Positions 7,141 through 14,824 of a stretch of DNA of 22,645 nt are shown here, in pieces (within the stretch, counting starts at the first letter, position 1; every line of letters starts with the position of its first letter). Made by a program: the position numbers and the translations under genes. Origin of the DNA: Bacteroidales bacterium (GTDB lineage: Bacteria > Bacteroidota > Bacteroidia > Bacteroidales > NBLH01); contig JAKIUH010000018.1 of NCBI GenBank assembly GCA_021647685.1, positions 1 to 22,645 on the forward strand. Reading direction: 5' to 3'. Under the pieces are notes generated by a model. The model searched no databases. It was given only the letters and a program-made list of their open reading frames with translations, and was not told where the DNA came from.

Positions 7141-8680
7141 GTCCTGATTTTTCAACTAACTGGTTGTTTTTTGTTCTGTATTTTAACATAAAGATATAAG
7201 TTCCCTGTTTAAGCAAATTTCCGTTTCCATTTGTTCCGTCCCAGCCTTCCAAAGGGTTGTTTGATTTGAATACAATGCTTCCATTTCTATCATAAACTAT
7301 TAATGAATAATCACTTACAAATGATGCTACGGGTTTAAAACTTCTATTTTCGGCTTTTGTACTTTTAGGATTAAATGCATTTGGATACCACACAACGGCT
7401 TCTTGATGCGCACACGAAATATTTGATTTACTGGTTCCTGTAATTCCATAAGGGTTTCCCGCATCTTCGGTTGCCAAAATATAATAACAAAAATGCCCTT
7501 TTGAAGGCTGTCCGCCGTAGCTTGGCATAATTAAGTTGGTAATGTCATCGGTATAAGTGTTTATATTTGCCGGTACTTGTGCAATTGATTGATAAGCGGA
7601 ACCATCAACACTACGATAAATTTCGTACTGATAAACTCCTCCCAGCCATTCTTTATAATCTGTCCAATTAAGGATATTACTCTTAGTTCCATCATTTGCT
7701 GTTTGTGCTTCTAATAAAATATTACTTGCAATATTACTTTCACTACTTGTTACATTACAATTATTAATGGCAATTACTTTGTAAAAATATTGCTCCTGTG
7801 CAGTTTTTACATAATCCGTATAAGTAATTTGCGATGTTCCGGCGGGAAATATTGATAAGGTATCGTAAACTCCATTTATCGAATCAGATTTTAACAAGAC
7901 ATAGCGGTCAATCGTAGCATTTTCATCGACAGTAAATGACAAACTGATTTCATTAAAATTATCAACAGTAGCATAATCGGCATTCATAATTTGCGGATTA
8001 CCGGGTATTACCGTACTAATACTTCGAATATTGGAATAAGCTGTATCGCTTGATGAGTTATTAAATGCCTCTACAAGGTAATAATAAGTAGTATCGGGTA
8101 ATATATTTTGGTGAACCATACTTGTATCTCCATTTGTTATAGTTCCTAATAATATTGCCGGAGAATTGGCACCCAATGAATAATATACATTATAGCTACT
8201 CATAGCCGGACTAAAACCGCTATACGGCGACCAGCGTATGATATTGCTCATCAAACAGGCATCAAAACGAATGGTATCCAACATAGTGGAACTTACACTT
8301 ACACTCATATTGCTGTATTCAATATTCCCACTAATATTTTTGTAAGCAGCTATGCGGTAATTCTCTGCACGAACATCGGGCTGTGCAGTTCCGTAGATTA
8401 TGCTTGTGTCAATGTAACTCATTTGGTTAGGATTACTAATATCGGCTATTGTATTCCAACTGCCGTCCACAACACCGGACTGAGCAAAAATTTGCCGTTT
8501 AACAACATATCCGTCAATTAAAGCAGGATTATTTACCGTCCATTTTATTTCAATTAATTGTGTTTGTTGATTAACTGAAACCGATTGAATTACCGGCACT
8601 TCAATAGTTTGAGCATTTATAATAACTGTAAAATAAAGCCCACTTAATAAGAATAATATTTTTATTTTAATTGATTTCAT
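7121..8680 (-). CDS. Secreted fibronectin III-like protein with type IX (CHU_C) sorting domain
   Basis: The 519-residue protein starts with a Sec signal peptide (KIKILFLLSGLYFTVIINA, cleavage likely before QT). It then has three to four fibronectin type III-like beta domains between about residues 28 and 430, each with hallmark patterns such as IEIKWTVNNP, IIRWSPYSGFSPAM, TTYYYLVEAFN and ILNWTDYKEW. The last 90 residues, beginning VVWYPNAFNPKST and including LIVYDRNGSIVFKS, EGWDGTNGNG and KQGTYIFMLKYR, match the gliding-motility-associated C-terminal (CHU_C, type B) domain that directs proteins through the type IX secretion system. It is thus exported across both membranes and probably surface-exposed or released. 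Its binding target is unknown; no enzymatic domain is seen. The gap to the alarmone enzyme gene is 83 bases. Confidence 0.88.
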   Translation of the reverse strand: MKSIKIKILFLLSGLYFTVIINAQTIEVPVIQSVSVNQQTQLIEIKWTVNNPALIDGYVVKRQIFAQSGVVDGSWNTIADISNPNQMSYIDTSIIYGTAQPDVRAENYRIAAYKNISGNIEYSNMSVSVSSTMLDTIRFDACLMSNIIRWSPYSGFSPAMSSYNVYYSLGANSPAILLGTITNGDTSMVHQNILPDTTYYYLVEAFNNSSSDTAYSNIRSISTVIPGNPQIMNADYATVDNFNEISLSFTVDENATIDRYVLLKSDSINGVYDTLSIFPAGTSQITYTDYVKTAQEQYFYKVIAINNCNVTSSESNIASNILLEAQTANDGTKSNILNWTDYKEWLGGVYQYEIYRSVDGSAYQSIAQVPANINTYTDDITNLIMPSYGGQPSKGHFCYYILATEDAGNPYGITGTSKSNISCAHQEAVVWYPNAFNPKSTKAENRSFKPVASFVSDYSLIVYDRNGSIVFKSNNPLEGWDGTNGNGNLLKQGTYIFMLKYRTKNNQLVEKSGQINLVY

Positions 8681-8703
8681 TAGAAGTATGTTTTAACAAA
8701 AAT

Positions 8704-8720
8704 TATACATTTAATGTATA
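8704..8720. promoter_or_regulatory. 17-bp palindrome upstream of the secreted-protein gene
   Basis: TATACATTTAATGTATA is a perfect inverted repeat with a one-base centre, 24 bases before the ATG at 8680. Position and symmetry would suit a regulator site or a leader hairpin. AT-rich composition makes chance palindromes easier, so this is tentative. Confidence 0.3.
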
Positions 8721-8727
8721 ATAAACG

Positions 8728-8757
8728 AAAAAAGTAAGGATGTCCTTACTTTTTTTT
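8728..8757. terminator. Bidirectional intrinsic terminator
   Basis: AGTAAGGA (8733-8740) pairs perfectly with TCCTTACT (8743-8750), followed on the + strand by a run of T to 8757 and on the - strand by a T-run from the complementary A-run at 8728-8733. On the - strand it sits about 95 bases past the stop codon of the conserved gene at 8846 and should separate it from the secreted-protein gene. Confidence 0.75.
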
Positions 8758-8845
8758 AAAAGAATTTTCAACTTTACTATTTAGCTTTGTAGGAAATTAT
8801 GCAAAATATCAAATGATTTTTGTATCAAATCGCTCAATTTAGTTT

Positions 8846-9553
8846 TTAATGTCCGGTATAAATTGCTTCTTCGCCATGAATATCATCAGTGTTAAACTGA
8901 AAACCAAGACGTTTACCTGTTTGCATCACTTGGTCTTGATTGCTTGTTTGCAACATTTCTACATTTACAATTTTTACTTGGTCATATTTCGGAACTAATA
9001 AATCAAATTCAAGAATATATTGCAATGCTGATTCTACGATATTACGTAAAGCCTCCTCATTAATTATTTTTGTTCCAAAATCTTTATAAAGATAGCCCAT
9101 TTGCCGTTTTCCCTCAACAAAGTAATGCTTGGAATTATTAATAAAAATCCTGCCTATTAAATAACCTAAATCATTAAGACGATTGTATTTGAACGAGTCG
9201 GATAGGAAATTGTAGATATTTATAATACCTGAATAGGTATTTAATTTACTGGCTCTGGCATATCGAGTTTTCCAAACATGGTGGTCTCTGTCAAACTCAT
9301 AAACATTAGTGTGCATGGAAAAAATCAATAAATCACCGCCAAATTTTAAAGATACTTGAAATTTTCCGCGATTTTTGTATTTTATTCGTGGTTTTTCCAT
9401 ATCTTTTGCAAGTGCTTTGTTGTATTCTTCTGCCAAGTTTTTTAATACTTCGCGCAGCATATTAAAAGCTTCAAAAGTGTTGGAAAAAACTTTTTGTTTA
9501 ATTTCTGATTTTTCTTTGTAAGTATCTAAAATTTCCTGTTTTTTAGTGGTCAT
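8846..9553 (-). CDS. Conserved-type protein of unknown function, 235 residues
   Basis: No signal peptide or membrane helix is visible, so a cytoplasmic protein is likely. The N-terminal 55 residues are strongly charged and probably helical (KKQEILDTYKEKSEIKQKVF, then LREVLKNLAEEYNKAL). A beta-rich middle part includes KFQVSLKFGGDLLIFSMHTN and the sequence DRDHHVWKTRYARA, and a GRIFINNSKHYFVEGKRQMGYLYKDFG segment follows. The C-terminal 35 residues include QVMQTGKRLGFQF. I do not recognise a characterised family. The His-His and Trp/Arg-rich patch at about residues 89-99 is the most distinctive part. The gene stands between two hairpins, the terminator at 8728-8757 and the palindrome at 9652-9690, and is probably transcribed alone. 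Start is ATG 9553; a second-best start is not apparent. Confidence 0.65.
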   Translation of the reverse strand: MTTKKQEILDTYKEKSEIKQKVFSNTFEAFNMLREVLKNLAEEYNKALAKDMEKPRIKYKNRGKFQVSLKFGGDLLIFSMHTNVYEFDRDHHVWKTRYARASKLNTYSGIINIYNFLSDSFKYNRLNDLGYLIGRIFINNSKHYFVEGKRQMGYLYKDFGTKIINEEALRNIVESALQYILEFDLLVPKYDQVKIVNVEMLQTSNQDQVMQTGKRLGFQFNTDDIHGEEAIYTGH

Positions 9554-9614
9554 ATCTTTATTTTTTTGTTTATATAAAGATAGAATTTATTTTTAAAAAT
9601 GAAAAATACAGAAT

Positions 9615-9662
9615 AGTTAATTAGTTAATTAGTTAATTGGTTGATTGGTTGATTGGGTAATT
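9615..9662. repeat. Six 8-bp tandem repeat units
   Basis: The units are AGTTAATT three times, GGTTGATT twice, then GGGTAATT, running straight into the palindrome at 9652-9690. The array lies upstream of the 235-residue protein gene and downstream of proS. Slippage could change the copy number. No function is evident. Confidence 0.65.
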
Positions 9663-9690
9663 GGTAATTACTAATTACCAATTACCCAAT
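9652..9690. terminator. 39-bp perfect palindrome after proS
   Basis: ATTGGGTAATTGGTAATTA (9652-9670) is the exact reverse complement of 9672-9690, with a single central base. The stem would be 17-19 bp. It starts 18 bases past the proS stop codon on the - strand. There is no T-run behind it, so it may be a transcript-end stabiliser, attenuator or element end rather than a classic terminator. Confidence 0.45.
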
Positions 9691-9708
9691 ATACTAATAT
9701 ACCAAAAA

Positions 9709-11184
9709 TTAATATGCTTTTGCAAAGAGCACTCTACGTTTTGAGGGCTTGCCTGTTAAGATACATTTACCTTCTTCTTCAACAGCATCAACAGGGATAC
9801 AACGAATGGTGGCTTTTGTTTCATTTTTAATTTTCTCTTCCGTTTCTTTTGAACCATCCCAGTGAGCTAAAACAAAACCTCCTTTATTTTCAATAATATC
9901 TTTAAATTCATCGTAAGAATCAACAGTATAAGTATTATCTTTTCTAAACTGTAGGGCTTTATCATACATGTTTTTTTGGATTTTGTCTAACAAATCCACA
10001 ACAATCTCGGCAATACCTTCTTGCGGGTATATTTTCTTTTCTAAAGTATCGCGGCGTGCCACTTCCACATTTCCTTGTTCTAAATCTCTTGGTCCAATGG
10101 CAAAACGTACAGGTACTCCTTTCAACTCATATTCGGCAAATTTATGTCCGGGGCGATGCGTGTCTCTGCCATCGTATTTTACGGTAATACCTTTGGCACG
10201 TAAATCAGCCATTAGTTCTTTGGCTTTTTCAGTAATTTGGTCTAATTGCTCCTGGTTTTTATAAATTGGAACAATAACTACCTGATAGGGTGCAAGTTTA
10301 GGTGGCAATATCAAACCTTTATCATCGGAATGAGCCATGATTAATGCCCCCATTAAACGTGTAGAAACTCCCCAAGATGTTGCCCACACATAATCCAATT
10401 TACTGTTTTTATCGGTAAATTTTACATCAAAAGCTTTAGCAAAATTTTGTCCCAAAAAGTGTGAAGTTCCGGCTTGTAATGCTTTTCCGTCTTGCATCAT
10501 GGCTTCAATAGAATAAGTTTCAAGTGCACCGGCAAAACGTTCATTTTCGGTTTTTGTGCCTTTGATAACGGGAACAGCCATATAATTTTCAACAAAATCA
10601 GCATACACATCAATCATTTGCTTGGTTTCGGCAATTGCTTCTTCGGCAGTTGCATGTGCGGTGTGTCCTTCTTGCCAAAGAAATTCAGCAGTACGCAAAA
10701 ATAAGCGAGTACGCATTTCCCAGCGTACAACATTTGCCCATTGATTAATTAATATGGGTAAATCACGATAGGATTGTATCCAATTTTTATAAGAGTTCCA
10801 AATAATTGTTTCCGAGGTAGGACGAACGATTAATTCTTCTTCAAGTTTAGCATCAGGATCTACTTCAATACCTTTACCGTCAGCACGGTTTCGTAAACGA
10901 TAATGTGTTACAACGGCACATTCTTTTGCAAAACCTTCCACATGGTCAGCTTCTTTACTGAAAAATGATTTTGGAATAAAAAGAGGGAAATAAGCATTCT
11001 CATGTCCTGTTTCTTTGAACATTTTATCTAATTGGGCTTGTATTTTTTCCCAAATGGCATAACCATAAGGCTTTATCACCATACTTCCACGTACTGCCGA
11101 ATTTTCGGCTAAATCTGCTTTAATTACAATATCATTATACCATTGCGAATAATTTTCGCTGCGTTTTGCAATTCCTTTTGACAT
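9709..11184 (-). CDS. proS: Prolyl-tRNA synthetase, short archaeal/eukaryotic-like type
   Basis: The 491-residue class II synthetase charges tRNA-Pro with proline in the cytoplasm. It begins SENYSQWYNDIVIKADLAE and shows the motif 1 region near VRGSMVIKPYGYAIWE, motif 2 with RPTSETIIWNSYKNW and RWEMRTRLFLRTAEFLWQEGHTAH (about 145-170), the GTSHFLGQNFAKAF segment and motif 3 with STRLMGALIMAHSDDKGL. The anticodon domain follows at LAPYQVVIVPI. The C-terminal domain ends RRVLFAKAY with a terminal Tyr, as in the type 3 enzymes; only two Cys (in RCIP and GKC) remain visible where zinc-binding relatives have four. The long bacterial editing insertion is absent, which fits this type. Start ATG 11184 gives MSKGIAKRSENY. 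It has its own promoter at 11252-11282. Confidence 0.96.
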   Translation of the reverse strand: MSKGIAKRSENYSQWYNDIVIKADLAENSAVRGSMVIKPYGYAIWEKIQAQLDKMFKETGHENAYFPLFIPKSFFSKEADHVEGFAKECAVVTHYRLRNRADGKGIEVDPDAKLEEELIVRPTSETIIWNSYKNWIQSYRDLPILINQWANVVRWEMRTRLFLRTAEFLWQEGHTAHATAEEAIAETKQMIDVYADFVENYMAVPVIKGTKTENERFAGALETYSIEAMMQDGKALQAGTSHFLGQNFAKAFDVKFTDKNSKLDYVWATSWGVSTRLMGALIMAHSDDKGLILPPKLAPYQVVIVPIYKNQEQLDQITEKAKELMADLRAKGITVKYDGRDTHRPGHKFAEYELKGVPVRFAIGPRDLEQGNVEVARRDTLEKKIYPQEGIAEIVVDLLDKIQKNMYDKALQFRKDNTYTVDSYDEFKDIIENKGGFVLAHWDGSKETEEKIKNETKATIRCIPVDAVEEEGKCILTGKPSKRRVLFAKAY

Positions 11185-11251
11185 TTTAAATACTTGTTAA
11201 TGAGTTATTGGTAAAATTTAATAAACCAATTATTGTTTTATAAAAGAACTG

Positions 11252-11282
11252 CAAAAGTAATTAAATAATTGAAATAAGGCAA
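11252..11282 (-). promoter_or_regulatory. Likely proS promoter
   Basis: On the - strand TACTTTTG (11252-11259) matches the TAnnTTTG -7 element exactly, with TTG (11280-11282) 20 bases upstream as the -33 element. This leaves a leader of roughly 60 bases before the proS ATG. Confidence 0.55.
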
Positions 11283-11314
11283 TACTATTTTTTGGTGATT
11301 TGATTAGCTTTCGT

Positions 11315-12349
11315 TTATTTTGAATCGGTTTCGCTCTGTTTAAGATAAGGAACTTTTTTTGTATTAACTCTATAATGGTTTGGGTCTTTTACTTTTTCAT
11401 ATTTTTTTTCAATTTTTTGAATTATTGCAGCTGCTTCAAAATTTACATTAATTCCTTTTATGCTAGCAGGATTACGTATGCCAATGTAATACTCTGTTGT
11501 GTTTTCAAAGGGTAATTTTACAATTCCTGCTTTACTATTTCTTCTGCTTCCTTCAGGGATGTATCTATAAGATTTTTTCCGTTCAAAGAGAAAGCTGTTT
11601 TGTTCGTCCAATAAATAAACATCACAATATACTCTGCCGTAGGGTTGAATTAAATTATCGGTATTAATGTCTATTGTTTCAGAATCGCTGACAATTCCCG
11701 ATAACTGTTTTGTCAGATTGCTTAATTCTATTTCATCTTGATTTTTGGCAGCAGAAAATTGATAATACCATTCTATTGTGTTTTTGGGCAAATTTACCGG
11801 AAATGTTATGCGCGATTTGCCACCTAAAAATGTTGCATTTGAACCACTGTTTATATAATAAACAGAAAGAGGGACAATAGTTTGAACTTCATATTTTTTT
11901 ATTTCAATTTCTTTTTCAATAATATTAAAGATTGTATCGGAATAAGTTTTCCAATAAACTGTAGTATTAAAATCTGTATTTTTTCCTTCCGGTATGCGTT
12001 CAATTTTTAAATTTAAAATTCTTGAAAAAATAGATTTATTGGTAAATTTTAATTTATAAATTCCCCTATGGGTTATTTTAATGCGTTTTGCGTAAATATC
12101 TTTAGTTTTGTATTCCATGAAGATTTGTATATCGGGATATTCAAAAAGTTCAACTTGCCGAAGTTTTCTTCCTTTTTTCATTTCAACACTAATAAGCACC
12201 TTATCGCCTTTGTCAAAACCAAAATATAGTACTGAACTGTCTTTTGCATTAATTTTTAAAGTGGTTTCCGTTACTAAAACACGTTTTAATTGTGCATTTA
12301 TTGCTAATGAAAAAAGCAATAAAAAAATTATCCAGCTTATTCGTTTCAT
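11315..12349 (-). CDS. Secreted or periplasmic protein of unknown function
   Basis: I place the start at ATG 12349, giving 344 residues, because it begins MKRISWIIFLLLFSLAINAQ, a standard signal peptide with cleavage near NA-QL; a TTG nine bases earlier would only add three residues. There is no lipobox. The mature part is beta-rich, with DKVLISVEMKKGRKLRQ, RGIYKLKFTNKSIFSRI, TVYWKTYSDTIF and NTTEYYIGIRNP, and an invariant-looking region around PNHYRVNTKKVPY near the C-terminus. No family is recognised. The repeated short Tyr/Phe-rich strands would suit an envelope protein with two beta-sandwich domains. The gene lies after a 409-base spacer and its stop is about 130 bases before the proS start, too far for a clear operon. 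It carries no type IX sorting domain. Confidence 0.65.
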   Translation of the reverse strand: MKRISWIIFLLLFSLAINAQLKRVLVTETTLKINAKDSSVLYFGFDKGDKVLISVEMKKGRKLRQVELFEYPDIQIFMEYKTKDIYAKRIKITHRGIYKLKFTNKSIFSRILNLKIERIPEGKNTDFNTTVYWKTYSDTIFNIIEKEIEIKKYEVQTIVPLSVYYINSGSNATFLGGKSRITFPVNLPKNTIEWYYQFSAAKNQDEIELSNLTKQLSGIVSDSETIDINTDNLIQPYGRVYCDVYLLDEQNSFLFERKKSYRYIPEGSRRNSKAGIVKLPFENTTEYYIGIRNPASIKGINVNFEAAAIIQKIEKKYEKVKDPNHYRVNTKKVPYLKQSETDSK

Positions 12350-12758
12350 AATAAACAACTTTTATAATTAAATATAAATTAATGTAAAAATAGGATTACC
12401 TTTTTAATATTTCCACATTAATAAATAACAAATTCTTTATCAGAAAATTTTATTAAGAAATTTTGTCAAACATATAAATTTTTAGGTCTATGAGCAGTAT
12501 TTTTTTATTTTTTTTGTGTGGTCAAGCATTACATTTTCATATTCACAAGTAATTAATGGAACTTTCAAAATGAATTATCGGTTGTCTTGTAATGAAAATT
12601 TTAATCAAGAGCAAGATTTAATGAAAAACTAATATAGAAAATCCCTAACTCGGAACAACTGTAAATAACTGATTATAAATATTATAATATTAATAATTGC
12701 TATATGATAAATATGGCAAAAAGGGTTTGTATTGTTTAATTTTTAAAAGTAAAAGATT
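12350..12758. other. Gene-free divergent spacer
   Basis: The spacer separates the secreted-protein gene (- strand) from the broken M23 peptidase gene (+ strand) and should hold both promoters. It is very AT-rich. I found no exact TAnnTTTG element on either strand, no strong hairpin and no reading frame of note. Nothing further can be supported. Confidence 0.5.
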
Positions 12759-13367
12759 ATGAAAAGAATATTTTTATTTACAATTTTTGCTGCAATGCTA
12801 TGGGCATGCAAAGAAGAAAGTAAAGTTAAAATTATAAAAAATAAGTCCGATGATAGCTTACAAAGGCAAATTGTATAGGTTAAAAGGTTAAATCCTCTTG
12901 ATACTTTGCCAGAAACGGCTTTCCGCTTTCCTTGCAGTGATGAATTAGGGCATGGCTATTATATAGCTCAAGGTTTTCAAGACAGTATTCACGGAGATGG
13001 TGCACATTTGGGCTTAGACATAAATGGATTAGGTGGTGGGAATTCCGATTTGGGTGATACAATTTACTCAATTGGAGACGGAATTGTAGCCAACACTTAT
13101 GATACAGATTACTTATCTATTTATTATAAATACAAAGGTAAAGTTGTAAAAGCATTGTATTATCATTGCAAAGATATTTTTCCCAAAGCAGGTGATTTTG
13201 TATCAAAAGGTGAAGCTATTGCCACTATTGGGAACTCTGATGGAATGTATTTGGCTCATCTGCATTTTGAGTTAATGAAAGATACGAGTATTGATGCCGG
13301 ATTTTATGGGTTTCCCGAAGGGAAATTTTATGACCCGATTGATGTTTTGCCTTTTTATAATAAATAG
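12759..13367 (+). pseudogene. M23 metallopeptidase lipoprotein interrupted by an in-frame TAG
   Basis: From ATG 12759 the frame encodes MKRIFLFTIFAAMLWAC, a lipoprotein signal with Cys17, and a charged linker (KEESKVKIIKNKSDD). TAG at 12876-12878 then stops it after 39 codons. The same frame resumes at once and runs to TAG 13365-13367, encoding a complete M23 (LytM-type) domain: HLGLD (H83, D87 counted from 12759), YYHC (H136) and LAHLHFE (H167, H169). All zinc and catalytic residues are present. As an intact gene it would make a 202-residue lipoprotein acting on peptidoglycan or another envelope peptide. Alternatives are a separate gene from TTG 12906 (153 residues, no signal), readthrough, or a sequencing error. 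Because the true stop is also TAG, reassignment of TAG is unlikely. A recent nonsense mutation is the simplest reading. Confidence 0.72.
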
Positions 13368-13390
13368 CTTTTTTGTCGCAGCACAAGTTT

Positions 13391-13409
13391 CACAGCCAGG
13401 AAAGCTGTG
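13391..13409. repeat. Small hairpin after the M23 gene
   Basis: CACAGC (13391-13396) pairs with GCTGTG (13404-13409) around a 7-base loop, 24 bases past the M23 stop. No T-run follows. The overlapping GTTTCACAG (13387-13395) is also repeated inverted as CTGTGAAAC at 13604-13612, on the far side of the palindromic element. Confidence 0.35.
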
Positions 13410-13435
13410 GTATGCGTCAGAGATTGAATTGGAAG

Positions 13436-13601
13436 ATAGTGTCATGTCAAGCATATTTTAGTCATACCAAGTTTCGTTCTTTTTGCATAGAACTTTGTTA
13501 AAAATTTTGACCATAGCTACTGCTATGCTAAAAATTTTTGCCTTGTTCTACACAAAAATAACTTCAACTTATACGACACAACATACTTGACATAACACTA
13601 T
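13436..13601. mobile_element. 166-bp palindromic MITE-like element
   Basis: The outer 21 bases of the two ends are inverted repeats of each other with 18 matches (ATAGTGTCATGTCAAGCATA on the left; the right end is its near complement). The similarity continues inward through GTAGAAC-like blocks, an AAAAATTTT block on each side, and a central hairpin CATAGC-TACT-GCTATG at 13512-13527. Most arm mismatches are transitions. There is no coding potential. Size, terminal repeats and symmetry fit a miniature inverted-repeat element or a long structured repeat. It lies between convergent genes, where it could also act as a transcription barrier. No clear target duplication was found, though GATTGAATTGGA (13422-13433) and GATTAAATTGGA (13621-13632) flank it loosely. 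Confidence 0.55.
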
Positions 13602-13657
13602 ATCTGTGAAACGAGTTAGTGATTAAATTGGATGCCCGTCTGCTGCCCTGATAATTT

Positions 13658-14779
13658 TTAGCTTGTTTTACGATAATTCCATACAGCCAAAGAAAACATT
13701 AATACGGCAAACATGCTTAATGATATGATTTCGGGTAGAATATCAATAAATGTAGAACCTTTGAGCAATACCATTCGCATTACACGAATGAAATAGGCTA
13801 TTGGATTTATTTTATTGAGGATTTGTCCCCAAGTGGGCATACTTTCAACAGCGGTGAACAGTCCGCTCATTAAAATAAAAACCAAATTGAAAAAGAAAGC
13901 AAAAAACATAGCTTGTAATTGGTTTTCAGTAATGGTAGAAATAAATAAACCAATTGCTAATACAACAAGCATATAGATTGCCGTAACACTGAAAACGAGC
14001 CATAGGCTTCCTATTATGGGGATATCAAAAACCAATTTGCCAATTATTAAACCAAGTGCAAGTTCAAATAAGGAAATTATCCAGAAAGGAATGAGTTTTC
14101 CAATAATAAAGTGATGTTTTTTTATGGGTGTAACATTGATTTGTTCTATGGTACCGATTTCTTTTTCGCGAACAAGGTTCATTCCGGCAAGAAATAATCC
14201 GATATTGGTTATTAAGAGTACTAAAATTCCGGGTACCATAAAGGTTTTGTAATTGAGTTCGGGATTGTACCAGTGCGAATATTGTATGCTGATTTGTTTA
14301 TAGGCGGAATTTCCTTTTGAAACACCATACCAACGTGTGATTACCTCTTTATTTAAACCGGCTATTATTGATGTTGCATAGTAATTGCTTAATCCGGCTA
14401 CTACTCCATCTATGGCATTGATGAGTAGTTGGATATCGGCTTTTTGATTTTTTACGAGTTGTTTTTCAAAGTTTTGTGGAATTACTAAAACCAAATCACC
14501 AATATCTTGATAAAGATAATCTTCAGCTTGTTGTACTGAGAAGGTGGTTTTTACGACATTAAAAAAAGCTGAGCCGTTAAATTTTGCTGTTAATTGGCGT
14601 GATGTGGAACTTAGGTCTTTATCAACAATGATTAAATCAATATTTTTGATTTCAAAAGTGGCAGCATTTACCAAAACGAGTAATTGTACCAATGGTATCA
14701 CAAATATCATCGGCAACATACTTTTGTTACGAAATATTTGTTTAAATTCTTTTTGTATAATGAATTTTATGGTGCGCAT
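13658..14779 (-). CDS. ABC-2 type permease of the export operon (second permease)
   Basis: The 373-residue protein has the YbhS/YbhR layout: a first membrane helix (about residues 22-42) after the basic QKEFKQIFRNK, a large periplasmic domain (about 45-175), then five helices between about 178 and 370. The cytoplasmic coupling segment reads VREKEIGTIEQINVTPI, typical for the family. With the permease encoded upstream it should form the heterodimeric membrane pore served by the two ATPases. Known YbhSR-type relatives export drugs, dyes or cations; the substrate here is unknown. It is the last gene of the operon, 45 bases after the first permease, and its end faces the palindromic element. Confidence 0.88.
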   Translation of the reverse strand: MRTIKFIIQKEFKQIFRNKSMLPMIFVIPLVQLLVLVNAATFEIKNIDLIIVDKDLSSTSRQLTAKFNGSAFFNVVKTTFSVQQAEDYLYQDIGDLVLVIPQNFEKQLVKNQKADIQLLINAIDGVVAGLSNYYATSIIAGLNKEVITRWYGVSKGNSAYKQISIQYSHWYNPELNYKTFMVPGILVLLITNIGLFLAGMNLVREKEIGTIEQINVTPIKKHHFIIGKLIPFWIISLFELALGLIIGKLVFDIPIIGSLWLVFSVTAIYMLVVLAIGLFISTITENQLQAMFFAFFFNLVFILMSGLFTAVESMPTWGQILNKINPIAYFIRVMRMVLLKGSTFIDILPEIISLSMFAVLMFSLAVWNYRKTS

Positions 14780-14824
14780 AATCTTGGATAATTAGTGTAT
14801 TAGATAATTCGTATTTTGGATAAC

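Noticed and set aside
9968..10264. 98-codon open frame on the + strand within proS
   Set aside because: It lies wholly opposite a well-supported proS coding region, and its Ser/Cys/Pro-rich product looks like an antisense shadow.
12906..13367. Independent M23 gene starting at TTG 12906
   Set aside because: A lipoprotein signal peptide lies in the same frame upstream with only one stop between, so one interrupted gene explains the data better; the alternative is kept as a note in the gene entry.
12759..13367. TAG reassigned to an amino acid in this organism
   Set aside because: The same gene ends in TAG immediately after a complete domain, and the flavin reductase-like gene also ends in TAG, so TAG acts as a stop here.
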